Part shown: one piece after another, positions 9,659 through 17,937 of the stretch | Layout: the number at the start of each line of letters is the position of its first letter | Numbering within the stretch: position 1 is the first letter of the stretch | Notes under the pieces: generated by a model | Told to the model about the DNA's origin: nothing | What the model saw: the letters and a program-made list of their open reading frames with translations, nothing else | The model's database searches: none | Made by a program: the position numbers and the translations under genes | Assembly (NCBI RefSeq): GCF_006740045.1 | Contig: NZ_AP019749.1 | Span: 639,001-703,000, forward strand | Source of the DNA: Comamonas terrigena NBRC 13299 | GTDB lineage: Bacteria; Pseudomonadota; Gammaproteobacteria; Burkholderiales; Burkholderiaceae_C | Direction: 5' to 3' | Length of the DNA stretch: 64,000 bases

Positions 9659-11635
9659 ATGAGCGTGTTTGCCTCCATCGCCGCATCCGGTGCGGCCCAG
9701 CCTGCGGGCTCTATGTCCGCTGCTGCTCCCGCGCCCGCTACGGCCACCACGACCCCCGCACCCGTTCCGTCCGCTGCGCCCGCCCGCTACAGCATCGGCA
9801 TCGACCTGGGCACCACGCACTGCGCGCTGTCCTATGTGAACAGGGCGGCCAGCGACGGTGAAACCGTGGTGCAGGGCGTGCTGGAGATTCCCCAGCTGAC
9901 GGGGCCCGCCAGCGTGGAAGCCAAGCCGCTGCTGCCGTCCTTTCTGTACCTGCCGCACGAGAGCGAGCTGACCGAGGCCGAGCGCCGCCTGCCCGGCGCG
10001 GCCGCGCAGGACTTCATCACCGGCGAGTTCGCCCGCAGCCGCGGTGCGGCCACGCCCATCCGGCTGGTCAGCAGCGCCAAGAGCTGGCTGTGCCACCCTG
10101 GCGTGGACCGCCGCGCAGGCATTCTGCCGCCCGATGCGCCCGAGGAAGTCAGCCGCATCTCGCCGCTGACCGCGTCCATCCGCTACCTGGAGCACCTGCG
10201 CTGGGCCTGGGAGCAGGCCCATCCCGAGGCCCCGTTTGCCGAGCAGGACATCACCGTCACCATTCCCGCATCGTTCGATCCTGCAGCGCGCGAGCTGACG
10301 GCCGAGGCCTGCAAGGCCGCCGGCTTTGACCGGCTGACCCTGTTGGAGGAGCCCCAGGCAGCGCTGTACAGCTGGATCCAGGCCAGCGGCGGCCAGTGGC
10401 GCAAGCAGGTCCGGCATGGCGACATCATCCTGGTGGTGGACGTGGGTGGCGGCACCACTGACCTGTCGCTGATCGCCGTGCTGGAGCGCGAGGGCAATCT
10501 GGAGCTGCAACGGATTGCCGTGGGCGAGCACATTCTGCTGGGCGGCGACAACATGGACCTGGCCCTGGCCTACGGTGTGGCGCGCAAGCTGGCGCAGGAA
10601 GGCAAGCAGCTGGATGCCTGGCAGACCCGCGCGCTGGCCCATGGCTGCCGCAGTGCCAAGGAGCAACTGCTGGCCGATGCGGCGCTGCAGTCCGTGCCGG
10701 TGGTGGTGCCCAGCCGGGGCAGCAAGCTCATTGGTGGCAGCATCCGCACCGAAGTCACGCGCGACGAAGTGCTGGCCATGCTGGTCGAAGGCTTCTTCCC
10801 CAAGGTGGCCGTCAGCGACAAACCCAAGACCCGCGCCCGGGGCGCGCTCACCCAGCTGGGCCTGCCCTATGCCCAGGATGCGGCGGTCACGCGCCATCTG
10901 GCCGCGTTCCTGACCCGCCAGGTCAATGCCCTGGCCGACATCGACGGCCTGGACGGCGACCAGGTGGACGGTTCCACCTTCCTGCACCCCACGGCCATTC
11001 TGTTCAATGGTGGCGTGCTCAAGGCCGGGCAGATCGAGCAGCGCATTGTCGAGGTCATCAACGGCTGGCTGGACGATGAAGCCTGCGCGCCCGCCCGCCT
11101 GCTGGACGGTGCCAATCTGGACCTGGCCGTGGCACGTGGCGCGGCCTACTACGGCCATATCGCCACCAGCGGCCGCGGCGTGCGCATCCGCGGCGGCACG
11201 GCCCAGTCGTATTACGTCGGTGTGGAGTCGAACATGCCCGCCATCCCCGGCATGGAGCCGCCGCTGTCCGCGCTGTGCCTGGTGCCGTTTGGCATGGAAG
11301 AGGGCTCGGAAGTGGCGCTGCCTGACGAGGAGTTCGGTCTGGTCGTGGGCGAGCCCGTGCGCCTGCGCTTCTTTGGCTCCAGCGTGCGCCGTGCCGATAC
11401 CGTGGGCACCATGCTGGACTTCTGGGGGCCGGAGGAACTGGTGGAGCTGCAGGAGATCGAGCTGAACCTGCCGGCAGCAGGCCGTGTGGCCGGCGAGGTC
11501 GTGCCGGTGACCCTGCAGGCGCGCGTGACGGATATCGGCACCCTGGAGCTGAATGCCGTGCCGGTGGGCGGAACCGAACGCTGGAAGGTGGAGTTCGACG
11601 TGCGTGCGGAGACCGCCGCCGACGCTGCCGCCTGA
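9659..11635 (+). CDS. Hsp70-family protein (DnaK-like ATPase)
   Basis: 658 residues. After an Ala/Pro-rich N-terminal stretch of about 40 residues, the actin-like ATPase fold is marked by phosphate-1 IGIDLGTTHCALS (Asp49), phosphate-2 DVGGGTTDLS (near residue 261), GGDNMDLA and the adenosine motif LFNGGVLKAG (near 450). The C-terminal part lacks a recognisable DnaK substrate domain and EEVD-like tail. It belongs to the divergent bacterial Hsp70 group that occurs with DUF2760, not to housekeeping DnaK: neither grpE nor dnaJ is adjacent. A strong terminator follows, so this and DUF2760 probably form a two-gene operon. Confidence 0.9.
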   Translation: MSVFASIAASGAAQPAGSMSAAAPAPATATTTPAPVPSAAPARYSIGIDLGTTHCALSYVNRAASDGETVVQGVLEIPQLTGPASVEAKPLLPSFLYLPHESELTEAERRLPGAAAQDFITGEFARSRGAATPIRLVSSAKSWLCHPGVDRRAGILPPDAPEEVSRISPLTASIRYLEHLRWAWEQAHPEAPFAEQDITVTIPASFDPAARELTAEACKAAGFDRLTLLEEPQAALYSWIQASGGQWRKQVRHGDIILVVDVGGGTTDLSLIAVLEREGNLELQRIAVGEHILLGGDNMDLALAYGVARKLAQEGKQLDAWQTRALAHGCRSAKEQLLADAALQSVPVVVPSRGSKLIGGSIRTEVTRDEVLAMLVEGFFPKVAVSDKPKTRARGALTQLGLPYAQDAAVTRHLAAFLTRQVNALADIDGLDGDQVDGSTFLHPTAILFNGGVLKAGQIEQRIVEVINGWLDDEACAPARLLDGANLDLAVARGAAYYGHIATSGRGVRIRGGTAQSYYVGVESNMPAIPGMEPPLSALCLVPFGMEEGSEVALPDEEFGLVVGEPVRLRFFGSSVRRADTVGTMLDFWGPEELVELQEIELNLPAAGRVAGEVVPVTLQARVTDIGTLELNAVPVGGTERWKVEFDVRAETAADAAA

Positions 11636-11652
11636 AGCGGCGGTCCCTGGTG

Positions 11653-11689
11653 AAAAAGCCCGCTGGCCTATGGGGCTGCGGGCTTTTTT
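11653..11689 (+). terminator. Rho-independent terminator after the first Hsp70 gene
   Basis: AAAAAGCCCGC and GCGGGCTTTTTT pair around a 14-base loop, with six T following on the plus strand, 18 bases after the stop codon. Confidence 0.8.
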
Positions 11690-11788
11690 GGTGGGAGCTG
11701 GCGGCCGTGCGGAGATCGCCAATGCCCTGCCTGCCAGCAGGGGCCTGGCCTTGCATGCCACGGCATATGAAATGGCGCTCTGTATGAT

Positions 11789-11808
11789 ATTGATAAATCT
11801 TTATCAAT
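11789..11808. promoter_or_regulatory. 20-bp perfect palindrome, candidate operator of the DUF1624-fur-hsp70 group
   Basis: ATTGATAAA-TC-TTTATCAAT, AT-rich in GC-rich surroundings, ending 5 bases before the GTG start of the next gene and directly downstream of a -10-like TATGAT (11783-11788). The TGATAAA/TTTATCA halves resemble Fur-family sites, and a Fur-family regulator is encoded two genes downstream, so autoregulation is plausible. Confidence 0.55.
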
Positions 11809-11813
11809 AAAAC

Positions 11814-12998
11814 GTGAAAACCTTTTCCGCTTCTGCGCCGCTGGCGCTGCCCGGTGCTGGCCGGCTGCAATCGATTGACGCCCTGCGGGGACTGGTCATG
11901 CTGTTCATGCTGCTGGACCATGTGCGCGAGACCTTCTATCTGCATCTGCAGGTGCCGGATCCGATGGTGGTGGCCGATACGCCGCCGGGCCTGTTCTTTC
12001 CGCGCATGCTGGCCCATCTGTGCGCCCCGGTGTTTGTGTTTCTGACCGGGCTGGGCGCCTATCTGTACGCCAGCCGCCACGCCGATGCCGGGCAGGCGCG
12101 GGCGGCGGCTTCGGGCTTTCTGTGGCGGCGGGGCCTGTTCCTGGTGCTGCTGGAGGTGACGGTGGTCAACTTTGCCTGGACCTTCCAGTTTCCACCGGCC
12201 AAGGTGTTCCTGCAGGTGATCTGGGCCATCGGCCTGTCCATGCTGGCGCTGTCGGTGCTGGTGTGGCTGCCGCGCCAGGCCTTGCTGCTGCTGGGAGCGG
12301 TGCTGGTGGCCGGGCACAACCTGCTCGACGGCCAGCATTTCCCCGCCGGCCATCTGCTGCACGCGCCCTGGGCCATCCTGCATGACCGGGGCTGGCTGGA
12401 ACTGGCCGGGGTGCAGCTGCGCACCTCCTACCCGGTGCTGCCCTGGATCGGCGTGATCGCCCTGGGCTATGGCATCGGCCCCTGGTTTGGCAGGGCCTGC
12501 GCGGGGGCACAACGGCAGCACCGTCTGCTGGTGGCGGGCGCGGCCTGTCTGCTGGGCTTTGGGGTGCTGCGCACGCTGAATGTGTATGGCGATGCGCCCT
12601 GGCAGGCCGGTGCCAGCACGCTGCACACCGTCATGTCCTGGTTCAATGTGACCAAGTACCCGCCGTCGCTGCTGTTCCTGTTGCTGACGCTGGGGGTCGG
12701 GCTGCTGCTGTTGCACGCATTCGAGGCGCGTGCCGGCCGCCCCTGGCTGCAGCCGCTGGGCACGCTGGGCGCGGCGCCCATGTTCTTCTACGTGCTGCAC
12801 CTGTATGTGCTGAAGTTCATGTACCTGGCGGCCGTGGCCGTCTGGGGGACCAACCAGGGTCAGCTGTTCGGCCTGGACCACCTGCTGTGGCTGTGGGTGC
12901 TGGCCGCCGTGCTGGCCGTGGCGCTGTACCCTGCGGTGCGCTGGTTTGCCGCGCTCAAGCAGCGCCGGCGCGACCTGGCATGGCTCAAGTACCTGTAG
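11814..12998 (+). CDS. DUF1624 (HGSNAT-like) multi-pass membrane protein
   Basis: 394 residues. GTG 11814 is the only plausible start: an in-frame stop lies just upstream and the conserved core SIDALRGLVMLFMLLDH begins near residue 21. No clear Shine-Dalgarno sequence precedes it, and a 20-bp palindrome occupies the leader. About ten hydrophobic segments are visible. DUF1624 proteins are related to heparan-alpha-glucosaminide N-acetyltransferase and are thought to be membrane acyltransferases, but bacterial substrates are unknown. The gene is followed after 58 bases by a Fur-family repressor and a second Hsp70-like protein on the same strand. Confidence 0.85.
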   Translation: MKTFSASAPLALPGAGRLQSIDALRGLVMLFMLLDHVRETFYLHLQVPDPMVVADTPPGLFFPRMLAHLCAPVFVFLTGLGAYLYASRHADAGQARAAASGFLWRRGLFLVLLEVTVVNFAWTFQFPPAKVFLQVIWAIGLSMLALSVLVWLPRQALLLLGAVLVAGHNLLDGQHFPAGHLLHAPWAILHDRGWLELAGVQLRTSYPVLPWIGVIALGYGIGPWFGRACAGAQRQHRLLVAGAACLLGFGVLRTLNVYGDAPWQAGASTLHTVMSWFNVTKYPPSLLFLLLTLGVGLLLLHAFEARAGRPWLQPLGTLGAAPMFFYVLHLYVLKFMYLAAVAVWGTNQGQLFGLDHLLWLWVLAAVLAVALYPAVRWFAALKQRRRDLAWLKYL

Positions 12999-13056
12999 GC
13001 CGGCGTCGGCGGTGCAGGCGGCGGCACAATACCGCTTCCTTGAAGCAGCCCCCGCC

Positions 13057-13449
13057 ATGACGTCTTCCATGCAACGATCCACCAAGCAGCGCACCGCCAT
13101 CCAGCAGGCCATGACGCAGGCCGACCGGCCGCTGGCACCGCCGGATGTGCTGGAACTGGCCCAGGCCACGCTGCCGGGCCTGGGCATTGCCACGGTGTAC
13201 CGCGCCCTCAAGGCCATGGCGGAAGAGGGCGTTCTGCGCGAGGTGCACCTGCCCGGGCGCAGCCCCATGTACGAGGTGGCCCACCACGGCCACCACCACC
13301 ACTTTCAGTGCAAGCAGTGCCAGCGGGTGTTCGATGTGCACGCCTGCCCTGGCAATCTGGCGGGGCTGGCCCCGGCAGGGTTTGTGGTGGAGGGCCACGA
13401 AATCACGCTCTATGGCCGCTGCAGCGACTGCGCGGCCCAGCCGTCCTGA
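13057..13449 (+). CDS. Fur-family transcriptional repressor
   Basis: 130 residues from ATG 13057. The N-terminal winged helix contains the family motif GIATVYRALKAMAEEG; the dimerisation half has the histidine-rich metal region HHGHHHHFQC and two CxxC zinc-binding pairs (CKQC and CSDC). These match the Fur/PerR/Zur superfamily; which metal or peroxide signal it senses cannot be read from the sequence, though the short length and His-rich stretch fit Zur- or PerR-like members better than classical Fur. The next gene begins 11 bases after the stop, so the repressor is encoded within an Hsp70 operon. The palindrome at 11789-11808 is a candidate binding site. Confidence 0.9.
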   Translation: MTSSMQRSTKQRTAIQQAMTQADRPLAPPDVLELAQATLPGLGIATVYRALKAMAEEGVLREVHLPGRSPMYEVAHHGHHHHFQCKQCQRVFDVHACPGNLAGLAPAGFVVEGHEITLYGRCSDCAAQPS

Positions 13450-13460
13450 AGGCGCGCGGC

Positions 13461-16358
13461 GTGACCCGGCCTTCCGCGTCTGCGGCCTTTGTCGTTGGTA
13501 TCGACCTGGGCACCAGCCACACCGTGGTGGCCAGCGTGCCCGTGCGCGGCACGGCTGCCGAGATTGCACTGCTGCACATTCCCCAGCGCAGCACGGCGGG
13601 CGAGGTGGCGCTGCTGCCCCTGCTGCCCTCGGTGCGCTACCAGGCTGCGCCGGGTGAGCTGGGTGAGGCCTGGCAGCAGCCCTGGCCGCCGCAGGGGGCA
13701 TCGGCCGATGCGCCTGCCGTCATCGGCCGCTGGGCGCGGGATCTGGGCGCGGCGGTCCCCGGTCGCCTGGTGGCCAGTGCCAAAAGCTGGCTGTCCCACC
13801 CCGGCGTGGACCGTACGGCGCCCATCCTGCCCTGGGGGGCTGCAGAAGATGTAACCAAGGTCTCGCCGCTGGCGGCCTCTGCGTCCTACCTGGCCCATGT
13901 GAAAGCGGCCTGGGACCAGGCCCATCCCGCTGCGCCACTGCAGGACCAGATCGTGGTGCTGACGGTGCCGGCATCGTTTGACGAAGGCGCGCGCGCGCTG
14001 ACGCTGGAGGCGGCAGCGCAGGCCGGTCTGCCTGGCGTGCAGCTGCTGGAAGAGCCCAAGGCCGCGTTCCACGACTGGCTGGTGCTGCAAGGCGCGCAAT
14101 GGGCGCAGCAGCTGGCGGACAGCCGCCTGGTGCTGGTGGTGGACGTGGGCGGCGGCACCACCGATCTGACCTTGATCCGTGTGGACCCCGCTGCCGGCGC
14201 CGCGGATGGCGGCCTGCCCACCTTGACCCGCACTGCCGTGGGTGAGCATTTGATGCTGGGCGGCGACAACATGGATCTGGCGCTGGCCCACCAGCTGGAG
14301 CCGCAGTTTGCGGACGCCGGCCAGCGCTTGCCTGCGCAGCGTTTTGCCCAGCTGGTGCAGCGCTGCCGCCTGGCCAAGGAGCAATTGCTGGCCGCCGATG
14401 CCCCGGAACATGCCCGCATCACCCTGCTGGGGGGCGGCAGCCGCCTGCTGGCGGCCACGCAATCCGCCACCTTGACCCGTGCGCAGGTGCAGCAGTGGGT
14501 GGTGGAAGGGTTCTTGCCACCTGCACAGACCTCCGACCAGCCCGGCAAGCGCCAGGGTGCGCTGCGCGGTTTTGGCCTGCCGTATCCGGCGGATGCGGCC
14601 ATCACAAGGCATCTGGCGCAGTTCCTGGCCCAGCATGCCGGTGGAGCCTGGCCCGACACCGTGCTGCTGAACGGCGGCGTGTTCCATGCGCATGCGATGG
14701 TGGAGCGGCTCACGCAGCAGCTGACCGCCTGGCGCGGCAGCCCCGTGCGGGTGTTGCACAACCCCCACCCGGACTGGGCCGTGGCGCGTGGCGCGGCAGC
14801 CCATGGCTTGGTGCGTACGCAGCAGGAGCATGCTGCACACGATGCTCTTTCCGAACAGACTCCCGAACGCACGGAAGGCGTTACAGAAACGATCGCCACC
14901 CGCAAGCCGGCGGCCGCGGCCCTGCCGGTGATCGGCGGCGGTGCGGCGCGCAGCTACTGGCTGGTGCTGCCGGGCAAAAAGGGCGCGGCCCCGCAAGGCC
15001 TGTGCCTGCTGCCGCGCGGCACGGAAGAAGGCGTGCGCATGGTGCTCTCCGGTCGGCGCTTTGCGCTCAAGCTGGGCCAGGCCGTGCGCTTCAGCCTGGT
15101 GGCGCACAGCGGCAACCTGCCGGCGCAGGCTGGACAGCTGGCGGCGCTGCACGGCGAGGGCTGGGTGGAGTTGCCGCCCATTGCCACCGTGCTGCCGGCG
15201 CCGGAGGGCCACAGCACTGCGCAGATCGAGGTGCAGTTGCAGGCCTGCATGAGCGAGGTCGGCACGCTGGAAGTGCGCTGCGTGGCGGTGGCGGATACCG
15301 CCCAGTCCTGGCTGCTGCCCTTCCATGTGCGTGCTGGCGGCCATGCCGTGGATGTCGGCGCTGCGCCCGTGCCGGCAGAAGGCCCGGAGAGCCCGCAGGG
15401 CGGGGACAGAACGGCGCAGCACCTGCCCCAGGCCGTGGCCCAGATCGAACGCATCTTTGGCAACCAGGCCCAGGAAGTGGGCGCCAAGGAGGTGCGCCAG
15501 CTGCGCCAGTCGCTGGAAAAGCTGCTCGGCCCGCGCGAGGGCTGGGAGGTGGCAACGCTGCGCACGCTGTTTGACGCGCTGCTGGCGCGCGCCAAGCGCC
15601 GCCGCCGCACGCCCGAGCATGAACGCGTGTGGCTGAATCTGTCCGGCTGGTGCCTGCGGCCCGGTGTGGGGGCGCAGCTGGACGGCTGGCGCATGGAGCA
15701 GGTCTGGGCCTTGTATGCCCAGGGGCTGGCCCATGCCAAGGAGGCCGCCAACTGGACCGAATGGTGGGTGTTCTGGCGCCGTGTGGCTGCGGGCCTGGAT
15801 GCCGCGCAGCAACTGGCGCTGCTGGAAGACGTGGCCGGCCACATGCAGAAAGCCGTGCAGCAGACGGCACGCAGCGGCGGCAAAAGCAGCCATGGCAGCT
15901 ACGACGACATGCTGCGCCTGTTTGCGGCCATGGAGGCCGTGCCCTGGCAGTACCGCCAGGAAATGGGCCAGTGGATGCTGCAGCGGCTCCAACGCGAGGG
16001 TGAATCCGTGCAGACCTGGTGGGCCATAGGCCGCCTGGCCGGGCGCCAGCCACTGGCCGCCAATGCGCACCTGGTGATGCCACCCGAGGCCGCACAGGAG
16101 TTTCTGAACGCCACCCTGGCCCAGGACTGGCGCAAGAACGACACCGCGATGTTTGCCGCGGTGCAAATGGCCCGGATGACGGGCGATAGGGCACGCGATC
16201 TGCCGGATGGGCTGCGCACCCAGGTGCTGGAAAAAATGCAGGCCAGCGGTGCGCCGCCGCGCTGGGTGGCCATGGTGGAGCAGGTGGTGCAGATGGACGC
16301 CGAAGACCAGAAGCGCAGCCTGGGGGACAGCCTGCCGCCCGGATTGGTGTTGCTGTGA
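13461..16358 (+). CDS. Large Hsp70-family protein with C-terminal DUF3731-type region
   Basis: 965 residues from GTG 13461, chosen because ATPase homology starts almost immediately (VVGIDLGTSHTVVAS). Phosphate-2 DVGGGTTDLT lies near residue 228, GGDNMDLALA near 265 and the adenosine motif LLNGGVFHAH near 400. The region from about residue 650 to the end is helical, rich in Trp, Arg and Gln, and fits the DUF3731 domain of this Hsp70 class. The ATPase half resembles the Hsp70-like protein at 9659-11635 in motif order, so the two are probably ancient duplicates. Substrate and partners are unknown. Confidence 0.88.
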   Translation: MTRPSASAAFVVGIDLGTSHTVVASVPVRGTAAEIALLHIPQRSTAGEVALLPLLPSVRYQAAPGELGEAWQQPWPPQGASADAPAVIGRWARDLGAAVPGRLVASAKSWLSHPGVDRTAPILPWGAAEDVTKVSPLAASASYLAHVKAAWDQAHPAAPLQDQIVVLTVPASFDEGARALTLEAAAQAGLPGVQLLEEPKAAFHDWLVLQGAQWAQQLADSRLVLVVDVGGGTTDLTLIRVDPAAGAADGGLPTLTRTAVGEHLMLGGDNMDLALAHQLEPQFADAGQRLPAQRFAQLVQRCRLAKEQLLAADAPEHARITLLGGGSRLLAATQSATLTRAQVQQWVVEGFLPPAQTSDQPGKRQGALRGFGLPYPADAAITRHLAQFLAQHAGGAWPDTVLLNGGVFHAHAMVERLTQQLTAWRGSPVRVLHNPHPDWAVARGAAAHGLVRTQQEHAAHDALSEQTPERTEGVTETIATRKPAAAALPVIGGGAARSYWLVLPGKKGAAPQGLCLLPRGTEEGVRMVLSGRRFALKLGQAVRFSLVAHSGNLPAQAGQLAALHGEGWVELPPIATVLPAPEGHSTAQIEVQLQACMSEVGTLEVRCVAVADTAQSWLLPFHVRAGGHAVDVGAAPVPAEGPESPQGGDRTAQHLPQAVAQIERIFGNQAQEVGAKEVRQLRQSLEKLLGPREGWEVATLRTLFDALLARAKRRRRTPEHERVWLNLSGWCLRPGVGAQLDGWRMEQVWALYAQGLAHAKEAANWTEWWVFWRRVAAGLDAAQQLALLEDVAGHMQKAVQQTARSGGKSSHGSYDDMLRLFAAMEAVPWQYRQEMGQWMLQRLQREGESVQTWWAIGRLAGRQPLAANAHLVMPPEAAQEFLNATLAQDWRKNDTAMFAAVQMARMTGDRARDLPDGLRTQVLEKMQASGAPPRWVAMVEQVVQMDAEDQKRSLGDSLPPGLVLL

Positions 16359-16387
16359 GGGCGGAGGGTGCCGACGGCGGCGGCCAT

Positions 16388-16410
16388 TCCCGCCAGTCTG
16401 GATGGCGGGA
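16388..16410. repeat. Hairpin-forming inverted repeat after the large Hsp70 gene
   Basis: TCCCGCCA and TGGCGGGA form an 8-bp stem with a 7-base loop, 30 bases beyond the stop codon. No T run follows, so it is not a canonical terminator; it may stabilise the mRNA end or assist termination. Confidence 0.4.
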
Positions 16411-16485
16411 GGCTGGGCAACTGCAGACCCAAGCGGCCGCCCGCGCCCTGGCGCACAGGAAAATGAACAAAAAGGGGGGGATGTG

Positions 16486-16935
16486 ATGTCTGTGGTGGGC
16501 CCTTTTTCGATGCCCAGGCGCAGCCGCCTTGCCCTGGTGCTGCTGGCGCTGCTGGTCATTGCCCTGGGCCTGGCCTCCCGGCGTGGCCTGGTGCCGTTTC
16601 CGGCGGCGCTGGGCAACTACCCCGGCGATGCACTCTGGGCCTGGGTGGTGTTGCTGTGTGTGGCCTGGGTACAGCCGGCCATGCCGCGCACCCGGCTGGT
16701 GGCATGGTCGCTGGCCATCGCGTTTGGCATTGAATTTCTGCAGCTCTACCAGGCCCCCTGGATGCAGGCGCTGCGCGCCAACAAGCTGGCGTATCTGGTG
16801 CTGGGCAATGGCTTTGATCCGCTGGATCTGGTGGCTTATGGGGTGGGCATTGCACTGGGGGCGGCGGTGGATGGGGTCTGGGGATGCGTGGCGGCCCGCC
16901 GCGTGCCGGGGAGTGGCCATGCGGCGCGGCATTGA
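16486..16935 (+). CDS. DUF2809 membrane protein
   Basis: 149 residues from ATG 16486, preceded by an A/G-rich ribosome-binding region (16471-16480). Four hydrophobic helices are visible. The core LGNYPGDALWAWVV and GIEFLQLYQAPWM, followed by DPLDLVAYGVGI, are typical of DUF2809, a family of small inner-membrane proteins of unknown function. Its end overlaps the start of the DUF4087 gene by 17 bases, so the two are likely co-translated. Confidence 0.82.
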   Translation: MSVVGPFSMPRRSRLALVLLALLVIALGLASRRGLVPFPAALGNYPGDALWAWVVLLCVAWVQPAMPRTRLVAWSLAIAFGIEFLQLYQAPWMQALRANKLAYLVLGNGFDPLDLVAYGVGIALGAAVDGVWGCVAARRVPGSGHAARH

Positions 16936-17332
16936 CTGGCGCCGTGCCGCAGTGCTGGCACTGTGCACCAGCCTCTGGGGTGCATGGGGTTTGCTCCCGG
17001 CGCAGGCCGGGACGGCGGACGCAGCCTCGGCGTCCCAGTTGCGCTGCGGCTGGTGGGAAAACCCCACACCGTCCAATGCCTGGTTGAACGACCGTGACGG
17101 CAGCTGGACCGTGGGTTCACAAGGCGGCCACCAGGCCGAAGGCGACTGGCCCAGCTTCAGCGACGCGCAATGGGTGCGCACCAATGGCTATTACGGCTAC
17201 GGCTGCGCCTGTCTGCGCGTGGTGGCCGACGCCCGCAGCCAGAAGGTGGAGCGCATTCTGTCGGCCCGGGCCAGACCGCTGGCCGCCTGCCGCCAGGACC
17301 GTCATCTGCGCGAGCCGCTGCGGCCGGAGTGA
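16919..17332 (+). CDS. Secreted DUF4087 protein
   Basis: 137 residues from ATG 16919. An N-terminal signal peptide is visible (RRAAVLALCTSLWGAWGLLPAQAG, cleavage likely after PAQA). The mature part has RCGWWENPTPSNAWL, DRDGSWTVGSQGGHQAEGDWP and YGYGCACLRV, the pattern of DUF4087. Three or four cysteines in the mature part could form disulfides in the periplasm. Function unknown. It overlaps the preceding DUF2809 gene, suggesting a two-gene unit. Confidence 0.82.
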   Translation: MRRGIDWRRAAVLALCTSLWGAWGLLPAQAGTADAASASQLRCGWWENPTPSNAWLNDRDGSWTVGSQGGHQAEGDWPSFSDAQWVRTNGYYGYGCACLRVVADARSQKVERILSARARPLAACRQDRHLREPLRPE

Positions 17333-17439
17333 GCGGCGTGGGGCTGCGGCGCACTGCGCTGCACCGGTGTCGGGTCCGCGTCCCCGCCCGCATGCAAGCC
17401 GCTACGATGGCTGCCGTGAGGTGCCCCCAAGCCCCCTTG

Positions 17440-17459
17440 GTGACGGATCAGTCCGTCAC
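17440..17459. repeat. Inverted repeat upstream of the VOC gene
   Basis: GTGACGGA-TCAG-TCCGTCAC, an 8-bp perfect stem with a 4-base loop, 65 bp before the VOC start. There is no T run after it. It could be an operator or an mRNA leader hairpin. Confidence 0.4.
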
Positions 17460-17524
17460 GCCCAGGAGACCTGTTTCGGGGGGGCTGTGCGCCCACCTAC
17501 CGTTGTCCCTGCAGGAGTGATTGC

Positions 17525-17929
17525 ATGACCATGCCGACCCAGACCGTGATTCCCCAGCTGCGCATGACCGACGCGGTGCGCAGCCTGCAGTTCTATGTGG
17601 ACGGACTGGGTTTTGCCGTGGACTGGGAGCACCGTTTCGAACCCGGCTACCCGCTGTTTTCCCAGCTCTCCCGCGACAGCGGTGCGGGCCGGCAACTGAT
17701 TTTTCTGACCCAGCACCGTGGCGACTGCGAGGTGGGCGGTGCCGTCTACTTTGTGGTGCCCGATGCGCGCGCCACGCTGGCGGCATTCGAGGCGCGGGGC
17801 ATCTGGCCCACCAATCCGCTGGAAGCCACGCCCTGGGGGAGCTGGGAGTTTCTGCTGACCGATCCGGATGGCAACCGGCTGCGCTTTGCGTCGGACCAGG
17901 TCTCGGACGCCGTGGCGGACGACGCCTAA
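17525..17929 (+). CDS. VOC-superfamily protein (glyoxalase/bleomycin-resistance fold)
   Basis: 134 residues. The pattern of paired beta-alpha-beta modules is clear: RMTDAVRSLQFYVDGLGFAVDW at the start and PWGSWEFLLTDPDGNRLRFA near the end, typical of the vicinal-oxygen-chelate superfamily. The lack of a clear first metal-ligand His and the short length place it nearer the bleomycin-resistance-like binding proteins than glyoxalase I. The substrate is unknown. It stands alone, convergent with the MocR regulator, separated by only 8 bases. Confidence 0.82.
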   Translation: MTMPTQTVIPQLRMTDAVRSLQFYVDGLGFAVDWEHRFEPGYPLFSQLSRDSGAGRQLIFLTQHRGDCEVGGAVYFVVPDARATLAAFEARGIWPTNPLEATPWGSWEFLLTDPDGNRLRFASDQVSDAVADDA

Positions 17930-17937
17930 GGCGTAGG

